From positions 1-64,000 of the forward strand of contig CANJVX010000011.1 in NCBI GenBank assembly GCA_947478405.1: a DNA stretch of 64,000 nt, read 5' to 3'. Shown here one piece after another: positions 8,697 to 19,269 of the stretch. The number at the start of each line of letters is the position of its first letter. Within the stretch, counting starts at the first letter, position 1. This stretch comes from Beijerinckiaceae bacterium (GTDB taxonomy: Bacteria; Pseudomonadota; Alphaproteobacteria; Rhizobiales; Beijerinckiaceae). The position numbers and the translations under genes were made by a program. The notes below the pieces were generated by a model. That model made no database searches, was not told the DNA's origin, and saw only the letters and a program-made list of their open reading frames with translations.

Positions 8697-11441
8697 TCAG
8701 GAGAGGCGGTCGAGAGCTGCCTTCATTTTTTCGATCCGAGACACCGCATCGCCACGGCGCTCCCGATTTTCCTCCACGACCTCATCGGGCGCGCGAGCCA
8801 CAAAATCCGCATTGCCGAGTTTGGCGTCGATCTTCTTCACCTCGCCCTCGAACTTGCCGATTTCCTTCTGGAGGCGGGTCTTTTCGGCAGAAATGTCGAT
8901 GATCCCATCGAGCGGAAGAGCCACCAGCGCCCCGCGCACGATCATCTGGGCCGAATTGGCAGGGGGCACCTCGGCAAAGGAGAGCTCCGACACGCGCGCC
9001 AGACGCTTCAGCGTATCAAGCGCCCGCCCAGCCCGTGCCTGGACATCCGTCGATACACCGACCAGAACCAGCGGCATCTGGGCGCCTGCTGGCACATTCA
9101 TCTCGGACCGCACCGAGCGGATTTCAGAGATCAGATCAACCATCCAGCCAATCTCGGCTTCCGCGCCCTCATGCTCGAGGCCATGCAGCACCGGCCATAC
9201 AGCCAAAGCGAGAATGGAGTTGCGCGCGGGGCCTTCAGCACCCTTGATGGCCCAAAGCTCTTCAGTGAGGAAGGGCATGAACGGATGCAGGAGCTTGATG
9301 ATCAGATCGAGCACATGGGCCGTGGTCGCGCGCGTCTCATCCTTGGCCGGACCATCTTCGCCCTGCAAAATCGGCTTGGTCAGCTCGACATACCAATCGC
9401 AGAAAATATTCCAGACGAAACGATAAGCGCCATTGGCTGCATCATTAAAGCGATAGGCTTCAATGGCCCCACTCACCTCCGCCACCGCCTTTTGAGCTTC
9501 GCCCAAAATCCAGCGGTTCACATCAATCGTCAATTTTTCGGGCGCAAAATCAACCGTGCGCGCGCAGCCATTCATTTCGGCAAAGCGCGAGGCATTCCAG
9601 AGCTTGGTTGCAAAATTGCGATAACCTTCAACGCGCGACGTCGCGAGTTTGATATCGCGTCCCTGTGCGGCCATGGCCGACAGAGTGAAGCGCAAAGCAT
9701 CCGCGCCATAAGTGTCAATGAGATCGAGCGGGTCGATCACATTGCCCTTGGACTTGGACATTTTCGCGCCCTTCTCGTCACGCACGAGCGCATGAATATA
9801 GACATGCTTGAACGGGATCTCGTCCATGAAATGGATGCCCATCATCATCATGCGGGCAACCCAGAAGAAGATGATGTCAAAGCCCGTGACGAGAACGCTT
9901 GTGGGATAATAGCGCTTCACTTCCGGCGCATCATCGGGCCAACCCAGTGTCGAGAACGGCCAGAGTGCTGACGAGAACCATGTGTCGAGCACATCTTCAT
10001 CACGCTTCAATTCAACCTGATGGCCGAAATGTTTTTCCGCCTTCGCATGCGCTTCAACTTCCGTCAGCGCGACGAAAACTTCGCCTTCTGGCGCATACCA
10101 AGCCGGAATCTGATGGCCCCACCAAAGCTGGCGCGAAATGCACCAAGGCTGAATATTCTCGAGCCATTCAAAATACGTCTTTTCCCAATTTTTGGGGATG
10201 AAACTTGTTTTGCCTTCACGCACGGCTTTCAGCGCGGGCTGAGCAAGGGTGTGAGCATCCACATACCATTGGTCTGTGAGCCACGGCTCAATCACCACGC
10301 CAGAGCGGTCGCCGTGGGGCACTTGATTGAGATGGGGTTCAATCAGCGGACACAGGCCACGCTCTTCCATCATCGCAATAATGGCCTTGCGCGCAGGCGC
10401 GCGATCCACGCCATGAAGAGCCATGACAATGGCAAGATCGTCCGAGCTTTTCACGCCAGCCAAAAACGCTTCATTGTTCTCGAGAAGCAAACGGCCTTCG
10501 GCATCCAGAATATTGATCATCGGCAGCGCGTGACGTTTGCCAACTTCAAAATCGTTGAAGTCGTGGGCAGGTGTAATCTTCACCGCGCCCGTGCCCTTTT
10601 CAGGATCGGCATAAGTGTCGCCCACGATCGGAATGAGACGACCGACAAGGGGCAGCAAGACCTTCTTGCCGATCAGATACCCCAGCTTTTCATTTTCCGG
10701 ATGCACGGCCACCGCCGTATCGCCCAGCATTGTTTCAGGCCGCGTTGTGGCAACCGTGATGAAGGTCGAGGCATCTTCCGGATCGTAGGTTTTTCCTTCG
10801 AGCGGATAATTGAAATGCCAGAGATGCCCTTTGGTCTCGACCTGCTGCACTTCGAGATCGGAAATGGCGGTGAGCAATTTCGGGTCCCAATTCACAAGGC
10901 GCTTGTCCTTGTAGATGAGACCTTGCGCGTGCAAATCAACGAAGACTTTCAGCACCGCGCGCGACAGACCTTCATCCATCGTGAAACGTTCACGCGACCA
11001 ATCGCACGACGCGCCCAGACGCTTCAGCTGATTGACAATCGTGCCGCCAGATTCCGCCTTCCACGCCCAAACCTTTTCGAGAAACTTTTCGCGGCCCATA
11101 TCACGCCGGCCGGGCTCCTGGCGTTCAGCAAGCTGACGCTCAACCACCATCTGCGTCGCGATGCCCGCATGGTCTGTGCCTGGCTGCCACAACACATCCT
11201 TTCCACGCATGCGCTCGAAGCGGCACAAAATGTCCTGCAGCGTATTGTTGAGCGCGTGCCCCATATGCAGCGAGCCCGTAACATTGGGCGGCGGGATGAC
11301 GATCGAAAAGGTATCAGCTCGTGCCCGATCCGCGCGTCCCGCACGAAAGGCCTGCGCCTGCTCCCAAACAGACGAAATGCGCGCCTCAACGCTGGCGGGA
11401 TCGAAAGTCTTTTCCATCATGGGATTATCGTGCTCATGCAA
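8697..11441 (-). CDS. valS: Valyl-tRNA synthetase
   Basis: 914 aa; IPPPNVTGSLHMGHALNNT and KMSKSKGNVIDP class I signatures. Confidence 0.98.
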   Translation of the reverse strand: MHEHDNPMMEKTFDPASVEARISSVWEQAQAFRAGRADRARADTFSIVIPPPNVTGSLHMGHALNNTLQDILCRFERMRGKDVLWQPGTDHAGIATQMVVERQLAERQEPGRRDMGREKFLEKVWAWKAESGGTIVNQLKRLGASCDWSRERFTMDEGLSRAVLKVFVDLHAQGLIYKDKRLVNWDPKLLTAISDLEVQQVETKGHLWHFNYPLEGKTYDPEDASTFITVATTRPETMLGDTAVAVHPENEKLGYLIGKKVLLPLVGRLIPIVGDTYADPEKGTGAVKITPAHDFNDFEVGKRHALPMINILDAEGRLLLENNEAFLAGVKSSDDLAIVMALHGVDRAPARKAIIAMMEERGLCPLIEPHLNQVPHGDRSGVVIEPWLTDQWYVDAHTLAQPALKAVREGKTSFIPKNWEKTYFEWLENIQPWCISRQLWWGHQIPAWYAPEGEVFVALTEVEAHAKAEKHFGHQVELKRDEDVLDTWFSSALWPFSTLGWPDDAPEVKRYYPTSVLVTGFDIIFFWVARMMMMGIHFMDEIPFKHVYIHALVRDEKGAKMSKSKGNVIDPLDLIDTYGADALRFTLSAMAAQGRDIKLATSRVEGYRNFATKLWNASRFAEMNGCARTVDFAPEKLTIDVNRWILGEAQKAVAEVSGAIEAYRFNDAANGAYRFVWNIFCDWYVELTKPILQGEDGPAKDETRATTAHVLDLIIKLLHPFMPFLTEELWAIKGAEGPARNSILALAVWPVLHGLEHEGAEAEIGWMVDLISEIRSVRSEMNVPAGAQMPLVLVGVSTDVQARAGRALDTLKRLARVSELSFAEVPPANSAQMIVRGALVALPLDGIIDISAEKTRLQKEIGKFEGEVKKIDAKLGNADFVARAPDEVVEENRERRGDAVSRIEKMKAALDRLS

Positions 11442-11522
11442 ATGACGGCGCGCAGCTGCGCGACTCTGGGGGTCAGCTTAAAAACCCGAGCGGGATTAGA
11501 CTGTCAATGAAAGTGATCAGCC

Positions 11523-12116
11523 TCAGCGCGGTCCGCGCGCCACGCGCTCGATCTCGGCACGCACCAAACGCTCGACAATGGTGGGCAGATTGTCATCAAG
11601 CCATTCCTTGAGCATCGGCCGCAGCAGATCGCGCGCCATGGCATCAAGGGCCTCAGGGTCGGGAATAGCAACCTGCGCCGTGGACAGAGCCTGAAAAGAA
11701 GCAGCAACGGCAGAGCCGCTTTCAACGGAAAGCAACGGCCGGTCTAATTCCTCAACCTCAACCCTCGGCGCCACCTCAGTCAACGGCACCGGTTCGGCCT
11801 CGACCAGACGCGGAGGGCCAGACGCAGTACGAAGCGGCTCTGGTTGACGGGCAATAGGGGGATAGGCTGGCTCAGGGCGCGGCACGCGCGGGGCAAAAGG
11901 CGGCGGCGAAAGGCTAAACTCCCCGCTTGGGCGCACCGGAGGCAGGGGGCGGGGCTCAAATGCCGGCTCACGGACCGGGGCGCGAGCTGTCAATGGCAAG
12001 ACCTGATCGTCTGCAATAATCCGGCGGATGGAGGCAAGGATCTCCTCCATCGAGGGCTCATGGGCCCGCTGTTGGGCAGCTTTCGATTCCGGAATGGCGG
12101 ACGGCATAGCGGTCAT
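11523..12116 (-). CDS. popZ: PopZ/DUF2497 family polar organizing protein
   Basis: N-terminal EPSMEEILASIRRIIADD, proline-rich middle, C-terminal ARDLLRPMLKEWLDDNLPTIVERLVRAEIERVARG; adjacent to valS as in other alphaproteobacteria. Confidence 0.85.
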   Translation of the reverse strand: MTAMPSAIPESKAAQQRAHEPSMEEILASIRRIIADDQVLPLTARAPVREPAFEPRPLPPVRPSGEFSLSPPPFAPRVPRPEPAYPPIARQPEPLRTASGPPRLVEAEPVPLTEVAPRVEVEELDRPLLSVESGSAVAASFQALSTAQVAIPDPEALDAMARDLLRPMLKEWLDDNLPTIVERLVRAEIERVARGPR

Positions 12117-12284
12117 GGCCTATGGTGCTCTTGTTAAACGCTCACGGAAACACATGCGGGCCAGCAAACATCTGCCGTGCGCAGACGCACATTGAACGCA
12201 GCGCACCTGCAGAGCAAGGCACAGAGCAAAGGCTAAAGAAAAGCTGTTGTGGACAGGCGTAAAAAGCGCCCGCAAGAGGCCCTA

Positions 12285-13715
12285 TCAGCGACCGTCGGGT
12301 GTACCCGTCCCGATCCACTTGCCCCTGACCTGAGCATAATGGACGCTCGGATCATAAACGTCGACCTCAAGGCCAAGCATGGAGGCCGAAAGACGACCGG
12401 TAGACGCCGTCAGCGAATAGGAACCCACCACGCGTTCGCGCTGAGCTGTGACAAGAAGCACGCGAGCGTTCAGGAGAGCCTGCTGGGCATTGAGCACGTC
12501 AAGCGTCGTGCGCTGACCAACCTTGGCTTCTTCGCGAACACCATTCAGCGCGATTTCCGCCGCACGCACCTGCGCCTGTGACGCCTGAATCACGGCAGAC
12601 GAATTCGACCACACACCCCAAGCAGAAACAACCTGCCCGCGAATGGTTTCGCGCTGCAAATCAGCCTGCAATTGCGACTGCTGGAATAATTCCTTCGCCT
12701 GACGCACGTTGGAATATACAGCGCCGCCTTCGTAAATCGGCACTGAGAGAAGGGCGACAACCGATGCGGAATTGGTTTTCACATCCGGCGTTGTCACCAC
12801 ATCATTACGGCGCGAAAAAGTCCCGGTGAGCCCAATTGTTGGGTAAAGCTGGCCTTCGACAACTCGAACATAGATCCTCGCCGCTTCAGCGGTGAAGCGC
12901 GCCGCCTGCAAACCTGGATGTTCCATCTCGGACATGCCAATAGCCGCTTGCAACGACGGAGGGATCAGCTTGTCGAGCGGACGGGCCGGCTGCAAATTTT
13001 TTGGGTCGTCGCCAATATAGCTACGATAGTTCGCAATGCTGCTTTGCAAAGTCGACTGCGCTGTGAAGGCTTCTGCCTGAGCTTGCGCCAGCGAGGCTTC
13101 AGACTGCGCTACATCCGTGCGAGTCACTTCACCCACTTGGAAACGGTCACGCGCCTGCCGAAGCTGCTGCTCCAGCACTTCCACATTGTTGCGGCGCAAA
13201 TTCAGAATGGCTGTATCGCGAAACACATTCATGTAGGCGATTACAGCGCTCGACAGCACATTTTGTTCCGTTAAACGCAACGTTTCACGCGCGGCAAAAA
13301 TCTGCGTCTCAGCGCGATCCACACCATTCATGGTACGATTGCCGTTCCACAAATTCTGCGTCACAGACACACCATTACCACGCGGGTTAGTCGAATACTT
13401 CGTATCCCCAGGTGTTTTATAAGACGACCCCGCATGCTGGCCTAGCCAGCCGCGACCCACATCAACCGTAGCTGTAACGTTCGGGCGATAACCCGCCAAA
13501 GCATTGGGCATACTCTCATCGACCGCGCGCACACTCGCGCGCTGCTGGTTCAGATCGGGGTTGATGACATAGGCTCGCGCTAGCGCTTTGGAGATCGTCT
13601 CAGCGCCTGCAGGCGAACAGGCCACCGAAACGACAACAGCGGCCGAGAGCGCAACGTTTAGGAGCCGGGAGCGGAGACGCCCGGATTCCATACGGCTCAA
13701 AATCCTGCCCGGCAT
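12285..13715 (-). CDS. tolC: TolC family outer membrane efflux protein
   Basis: 476 aa; signal peptide, NPDLNQQRASVRAVDESMPNALAGYRPNVTATVDVG and duplicated OEP helices. Confidence 0.9.
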   Translation of the reverse strand: MPGRILSRMESGRLRSRLLNVALSAAVVVSVACSPAGAETISKALARAYVINPDLNQQRASVRAVDESMPNALAGYRPNVTATVDVGRGWLGQHAGSSYKTPGDTKYSTNPRGNGVSVTQNLWNGNRTMNGVDRAETQIFAARETLRLTEQNVLSSAVIAYMNVFRDTAILNLRRNNVEVLEQQLRQARDRFQVGEVTRTDVAQSEASLAQAQAEAFTAQSTLQSSIANYRSYIGDDPKNLQPARPLDKLIPPSLQAAIGMSEMEHPGLQAARFTAEAARIYVRVVEGQLYPTIGLTGTFSRRNDVVTTPDVKTNSASVVALLSVPIYEGGAVYSNVRQAKELFQQSQLQADLQRETIRGQVVSAWGVWSNSSAVIQASQAQVRAAEIALNGVREEAKVGQRTTLDVLNAQQALLNARVLLVTAQRERVVGSYSLTASTGRLSASMLGLEVDVYDPSVHYAQVRGKWIGTGTPDGR

Positions 13716-13907
13716 TTCTTTCCTCGAATCACGACCACTAATTCAAACATTGTTAACCTTACTGGTTACTGAAACAACAACGGAAACAACCCAGGGGTGA
13801 CCAATCGTAACCAAGAGGGGAAACCTACCGCTAGCCAAAGTCGCAATTAATGAAACAAATCATAAGTGATGACGCAACAATGATACATATAGTAATGCCT
13901 AGAATAA

Positions 13908-14585
13908 TCAGAAAATAAAAGACTGGTGACGCACGAAGGCATCAAGCACGGGGACTGACGCATCAAACAGAACCCGTTGGCTGGTTTCGCCAGCAATTTT
14001 CTCGAACCGTGTCACTTTTCCGGTTTGTCCGGCAATCTTCCGAACCGCAATCAACCGCCCTCCGGGCGAAAGCTTGCCCAAGAGTGGCTCAAAATTGTCT
14101 TCAACCGCCCCATTGATAAAAATGAGATCAAAATGTCCTGAGACAGTCGCCCCGTCCAGAGAACCCGTAACAGTCTTGGCATTGGAAATGCCAGCTGCCG
14201 ACAGGTTCGACCCGGCGGCAGCCGATAACTCACCCAGCGACTCCAGCGCAATAACCTCGCGGGCGAGACCGGCCAGAAGCGCTGCCGAATAGCCGGCCCC
14301 GCCAGCAACATCCAGAACACGGTCCGACGCGCGCACAGCGGCGCCCTGCAACATGCGGGCGAGAACGAGCGGTGCCAGCATGATGCGCAGAGCGCCATTG
14401 GCGCGAACCTCAAGTGCGGCATCCGAATAGGCCAGCGGCCGCAGACTTGCAGGCAGAAAGACCTCGCGAGCCACGGCCTCAAAACGGCCAATCACATCCT
14501 GATCCGTCACATCGAATGTGCGGATCTGGCAATCCACCATCGTTTGGCGTTGAGTGGCGAAATCGGATTGGACAGCGACGTTCAT
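13908..14585 (-). CDS. Protein-L-isoaspartate O-methyltransferase family protein
   Basis: TQRQTMVDCQIRTFDVTDQDVIGRFEAVAREVFLP, RVLDVAGGAGYSAALLAGLA SAM-binding motif; next to tolC. Confidence 0.85.
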   Translation of the reverse strand: MNVAVQSDFATQRQTMVDCQIRTFDVTDQDVIGRFEAVAREVFLPASLRPLAYSDAALEVRANGALRIMLAPLVLARMLQGAAVRASDRVLDVAGGAGYSAALLAGLAREVIALESLGELSAAAGSNLSAAGISNAKTVTGSLDGATVSGHFDLIFINGAVEDNFEPLLGKLSPGGRLIAVRKIAGQTGKVTRFEKIAGETSQRVLFDASVPVLDAFVRHQSFIF

Positions 14586-14721
14586 GGGCGCTCCGGCTAA
14601 GGCTGCGAACCACGCGAAGAATTCGCGCTGATCGGACTCAGAATGGGACGAGCTTATAGGCGAGACCCCTGCCCGCTGTCCATGCGTTCCAAGCGGCTCT
14701 GACAAGAAGTCGAGAGGCGCA

Positions 14722-15177
14722 TCACGCGCCTTTCAGCTTCTTGTTGCATTGGCTCCAATAGCCGCCGCCCTTTTCCTGCCAGCGCAATCCGCCATTGCCG
14801 CCTGTGGCCTTATTGGCCTGAAACTGCTCGCTGCAGGTCTTTTGCCGCGCCTGACCGGGCCGCAGATCGGCAAATTTTCCTGCCACCGCGGCGGGGAATA
14901 CCAATGTAGCAATGTTTTTGACGCCAATGGCTGGTGGCTGGCTCACGGGTTTGGACGAGGGATTGGCAGACGGTTTCTCACCCGCGGCCGGCGCTGAAGC
15001 TGACAGCCCGGCGCGACATTCGGCAAGAAATTTGGGCCAGGTCGCGCCTTGGGTCGCACCCGAGGCTTTCGCTGCCTGCCACTTTTCCCCGCAGGTTTTC
15101 ATAGCCCCATCCTGCGCTAACGCGCCCTGCGACAAAACAAAAACCAATGATCCACCAACCACAAGAGATTTAAACAT
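14722..15177 (-). CDS. Secreted hypothetical protein with two internal repeats
   Basis: Signal peptide MFKSLVVGGSLVFVLSQGALAQ; repeats MKTCGEKWQAAKASGATQGATWPKFLAECRAG and QKTCSEQFQANKATGGNGGLRWQEKGGGYWSQCNKK. Confidence 0.75.
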   Translation of the reverse strand: MFKSLVVGGSLVFVLSQGALAQDGAMKTCGEKWQAAKASGATQGATWPKFLAECRAGLSASAPAAGEKPSANPSSKPVSQPPAIGVKNIATLVFPAAVAGKFADLRPGQARQKTCSEQFQANKATGGNGGLRWQEKGGGYWSQCNKKLKGA

Positions 15178-15252
15178 GGAAATGCCTTTCAAAATTGAAG
15201 GCCACCATGAAAGCCCCTGCGCGCCGAAACGACAAGATCAACTTACGCAGCG

Positions 15253-15879
15253 TTAGCGTGACGAAATCTGCGGACGTCCATGCGCAGCCCCAATTGATAC
15301 CCAGACATTGGGGTTCTGTTGTGATTGAATTTTCATGAAACGATAAGGTGTGCGCCACCACAGATGCAGATCATCACTCAAATTGTCGAGAATAAGGTCA
15401 CCTCGATCCGTGCGCACCGTCAGAACAGCATGACCGTCCAAATTTCCATCCCGCACAACCGTGATCAGCAATGCGCCCTGCGGAAAGCCCTCGGCCAGCA
15501 GCCGCTTGCGCTTCTGTAATGCATAATCCTCACAGTCGCCCTGGCCGTCTTCTGCATAGTCCCAACGATCAATATCATGCCAATGATCATAATCTAACAA
15601 AGGCTTAATTGAAGCATTCACCTGCTTATTGACTCGATTAATGAGCGCAACATTCGCATCGCTCGCATGTATATCGCTGCGCGCGTCCCATGCCTTCTCG
15701 CAATCCTGCTTGTAGCGCGAACAAAAATCGGCCCAACCAGACGGCGTCAAGGTCGCTTGGCCCAGTTCAAGAAAAGGGCTGCGTAGTTGAGCTTGCGCCT
15801 GCGCCGGCGGCTCCACCGCGGCAAGACACAAGCAAGCAATCATCAAAAGAATGAAATATCTAAAGAAGCCCGAAAACAT
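15253..15879 (-). CDS. Transglutaminase-like cysteine peptidase (BTLCP family)
   Basis: Signal peptide; WDYAEDGQGDCEDYALQKRKRLLAEGFP...DGHAVLTVRTDRGDLILDNL catalytic Cys/His/Asp pattern. Confidence 0.85.
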   Translation of the reverse strand: MFSGFFRYFILLMIACLCLAAVEPPAQAQAQLRSPFLELGQATLTPSGWADFCSRYKQDCEKAWDARSDIHASDANVALINRVNKQVNASIKPLLDYDHWHDIDRWDYAEDGQGDCEDYALQKRKRLLAEGFPQGALLITVVRDGNLDGHAVLTVRTDRGDLILDNLSDDLHLWWRTPYRFMKIQSQQNPNVWVSIGAAHGRPQISSR

Positions 15880-16155
15880 CCATCGCCCCCTGTCAGCATG
15901 GAGGCAATATGGCGGCGGGACTTTGAGAGGTGTTGAAACACTTGTAGCTAATTGCGCAATGCGCATTTACCGTGAATTCAACCGATTATTGTTAAATCAA
16001 AGCGGATGAACAATCTTAGGTTGTTTTTCTGCTTCTATTTAAAGAAGAAAAACGCATAAACTGACGTTGCGTCAAAGCCTGTTTCCCAGCGCGGCGTGAT
16101 GCAAGAAGGTTAATGCGACGGCGCCGGTAACGTCCTCAGTCAAAAAAAAGGTGCG

Positions 16156-16995
16156 ATGGTGAATCTCCCTTTAGCAACGTCTGACGAATTGCAAACCAGC
16201 GCAGCGGGACTTTCCCCGGAAGATGTGCTAGTCTTGCAAGATGCTTGGCGTCGCCTCGAGATCATGCCTTTTGGCGCCCGTCTCACCGCCGCCATTGGCC
16301 GCCGCATTGATGATGCCACGCTGATTCTGCCTGAGCGCCTCCGCGAAATTGCAAGGAAGGCCGCGACGCGCGCGCTGTCATCGGCCATGAAGGCCACGCT
16401 GAAAAGCTTAAGCCACGCGCCACGCCGTCCCTCCCCACGACTCCATCAAATGCTGGCAGTGACATCCGGGGCAGCCGGAGGCGCCTTCGGTTTCATGAGC
16501 CTGCCAGTAGAGTTGCCGATTTCAACAATGATCCTTTTGCGAGCGATTGCAGATATCGCGCGCGCCGAAGGCGAGGACCTCTCCCACCCCGATGCTGCTT
16601 TGGCCTGCATCGAGGTGTTTGCGCTAGGCTCACATTCAAAGGACGATGACTTCCTATCATCTTCCTACTTCGCCATGCGTGCCTTGCTGGCACGAAGTGT
16701 TTCAGATGCGGCGCAATATGTGGCGGCAAGCGCCACGGCGAGCCAAACAGCGCCCGTCATCCTGAATTTAATCAACCAGATCGCTGCGCGTTACGGCATA
16801 GCAGTCACAAAGAAAATTATGGCACAGGCTGTTCCGCTTTTGGGCGCCGCCGGAGGTGCGGCCATCAATTACGCCTTCATTCAACATTTCCAATCCTTGG
16901 CAAAGGGACATTTTGCCATCCGCCGGCTTGAACTCAAATATGGTGCTGCATTCATACAAAAACGCTACGAGGCATTGCAAGGATCTGCTTTATAA
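16156..16995 (+). CDS. EcsC family protein
   Basis: GGAFGFMSLPVELPISTMILLRAIADIARAEGEDLSHPDAALACIEVFALG, typical EcsC core. Confidence 0.82.
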   Translation: MVNLPLATSDELQTSAAGLSPEDVLVLQDAWRRLEIMPFGARLTAAIGRRIDDATLILPERLREIARKAATRALSSAMKATLKSLSHAPRRPSPRLHQMLAVTSGAAGGAFGFMSLPVELPISTMILLRAIADIARAEGEDLSHPDAALACIEVFALGSHSKDDDFLSSSYFAMRALLARSVSDAAQYVAASATASQTAPVILNLINQIAARYGIAVTKKIMAQAVPLLGAAGGAAINYAFIQHFQSLAKGHFAIRRLELKYGAAFIQKRYEALQGSAL

Positions 16996-17153
16996 TCGTA
17001 ATCGACACATTTATTGTTGCGGTCCGGACGCAAACGTCGAGAAATGAAAGACTTTGCTTACCCTCTGGCTACAGCTCAGCTTGACGCCGATGGCTTAGCA
17101 ATGGAAATAAAAGGCCATGCGCGCTGCATTTAAGCGCATGGGAGTTGTTTTTC

Positions 17154-19178
17154 TTGTCCCAAGACGCGGCCAAGTCTTTTACTGATCATTCCCTGAATGA
17201 CGCGGTCGTACCACCCCCGCGCCACACGCGGTTTCTGATCCTTGTCATCTGCGCCATTTTTCTTCCCTTCGGCTTATTCGTCATCGGCGCCAGCAACGCT
17301 TGGATGGCCACGGATGAAGAAGCTATGGTGACGATGGAGCGCGTGTCCTCGCTCCTTCATGAACATGCTGTGCGCAGCTTTGAAACGCATGAAGCTATGA
17401 TCATGGCGCTCGACCAGCGCTTGTCGGGGCTTGATCGTGCCGGAATTCGCACCCAAACCGACGATCTCGGCTCCTTTGTTGCGGCCCTGCGTCATTCTTC
17501 GCCCGCCGTTGCAGGGCTTGCGCTGGTTCACCCGCCGGGTCAGCTCGTTCTTTCAAGCCAGTCCATCTCGATCGATACAAAACGGCTGGTCGATCCTGGT
17601 GCGATCAAGAGCCTGCGCGATCAAAATCGCCGCATCGCTGTCAGCCGTGCCTCGGAGCCTGATGAACAAGGTGCCAGTCAATTCGTGCTCGCCCGCCGCC
17701 TGCTGCTGCGCGGCAATGAAGAAAGCCTGATTCTTTCCACCTTCGATACCAGCTTTTTTACAAGCTTCTACGATCCGCTCCGGCGCGATGCCGGCGACCT
17801 GATTGCATTGGTGCGTGATGATGGATCGGTGTTGGCGCGCACCCATCCCCCTGCAACCGAAACGGCTAAAGAGGCTGAAGAACCTGCAAGAATTCTGAAA
17901 AAAGCCAATCTGCAAAATTCAACCCTGCGAGAGAACGGCGCGCGATTGAAACCCTCGATGGCCTATGTCGTTCGCCAAGTCGGCGACTACCCGGTATATC
18001 TAGTTTTGCGCCGGCCACTGTCTGAACTCGTCACCTTGTGGATCTGGCGCGTTCTTCCCTATGCACTTTTGTGCTTCTCCAGCATTGCCTTCATGTGTTT
18101 GTTGATCTGGCGCACGGCAACGGCGACGCAGCGCGAACAGCGCGCCTATGCCAAGCTCGCGGTGGAAGCGACCGAACATGCCGCCGTCACCAAGGCCAAT
18201 CTGCGCATGCGCCGCTTAATGGAGGCCAATGTCTTTGGTGTCATCACCTGCAGCGAAGACCGGATTGTAGAAGCCAATGATGCCTTTCTCGAATTGGTGG
18301 GCCTGACGCGCGGCCAGTTTCTCAAGACAGGCTTCAACTGGCTTGGCAAGGATGGTATTGAGCTGGTGCGGGACAGGCGCGTGACCGGAGTGCTGCGCAA
18401 ACGTGGCACCTGTCCGCCGCTTGAGACAGAAATCCGTCTAGACGACAATAAAACCGTGCCCGTCCTGATCGGCGCTACGCTTTATGAAACCAATCCTTTT
18501 ACGTGGACTTGCTTCGTCCTTGATCTCACTGAAAGACGCGAGCGCGAGGCGCAGCAGATTTTCGTCATGCGGGAACTGAACCACCGCACCAAAAACCTGC
18601 TCACCGTGATCCGGTCCATCGCCGGACAGCTCGCGCGCACCGGCAAAGATCTCGACGATTTCAAAGACCGTTTCAACAATCGCCTCGCCGCGCTGGCCTC
18701 TGCCCATGATGCGCTGGTGGAAAGCAATTGGGTCGGCGCCTCACTGGCCGATCTTGTCCATTCGCAATTCAGCCAGTTCCAGGATCTGTCTGGCGGGCAG
18801 ATTGTCGCCACCGGACCGCCGATGAAATTGTCACCCCGCGCGGCGCAAGCCATTGGCATGGGCCTTTATGAACTCATGACCAATGCTGTGAAATACGGGG
18901 CCCTATCGTCGCCCGATGGGCGCATCCTCGTGACATGGGACGTCCCCGACGCCGGCGAGCCACGGCTCTTCCATATGGAATGGCGTGAGCATGGTGGCCC
19001 AACCGTCTCCGCGCCACGCCATCGCGGCTTTGGTCATATTGTCATCGCCGACATGACGGCGCGCTCACTCTTCGGCGACGTGGATTATCGATTTGAAAGC
19101 GACGGCGTCGTCTGGAAAATCATTGCCCCGCTTGAAAATGTACGCGAGGTCGACGCTTCAGAATCCCAAGCTGCCTGA
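17154..19178 (+). CDS. HWE-family sensor histidine kinase with extracytoplasmic sensor and PAS domain
   Basis: Two TM helices, PAS-like region, VMRELNHRTKNLLTVIRSIAGQLA H-box, YELMTNAVKYGAL, MEWREHGGP HWE signature; TTG start chosen for GGGAG spacing (ORF track start is TTG at 17145). Confidence 0.88.
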   Translation: MSQDAAKSFTDHSLNDAVVPPPRHTRFLILVICAIFLPFGLFVIGASNAWMATDEEAMVTMERVSSLLHEHAVRSFETHEAMIMALDQRLSGLDRAGIRTQTDDLGSFVAALRHSSPAVAGLALVHPPGQLVLSSQSISIDTKRLVDPGAIKSLRDQNRRIAVSRASEPDEQGASQFVLARRLLLRGNEESLILSTFDTSFFTSFYDPLRRDAGDLIALVRDDGSVLARTHPPATETAKEAEEPARILKKANLQNSTLRENGARLKPSMAYVVRQVGDYPVYLVLRRPLSELVTLWIWRVLPYALLCFSSIAFMCLLIWRTATATQREQRAYAKLAVEATEHAAVTKANLRMRRLMEANVFGVITCSEDRIVEANDAFLELVGLTRGQFLKTGFNWLGKDGIELVRDRRVTGVLRKRGTCPPLETEIRLDDNKTVPVLIGATLYETNPFTWTCFVLDLTERREREAQQIFVMRELNHRTKNLLTVIRSIAGQLARTGKDLDDFKDRFNNRLAALASAHDALVESNWVGASLADLVHSQFSQFQDLSGGQIVATGPPMKLSPRAAQAIGMGLYELMTNAVKYGALSSPDGRILVTWDVPDAGEPRLFHMEWREHGGPTVSAPRHRGFGHIVIADMTARSLFGDVDYRFESDGVVWKIIAPLENVREVDASESQAA

Positions 19179-19269
19179 TCTTTTTGGCGCCTGAAGGACC
19201 CGGCCGAACGGCACGCGCAAATCCGTGAACGAAGCACTATCCGTTCATACGATCAAAATTGAAGGAAAG

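Noticed and set aside
8577-11510. Two long plus-strand ORFs (464 and 496 aa) antisense to the whole of valS
   Set aside because: They mirror the valS codon pattern, have no recognisable domains, and valS itself is unambiguous; typical antisense artefacts of biased codon usage.
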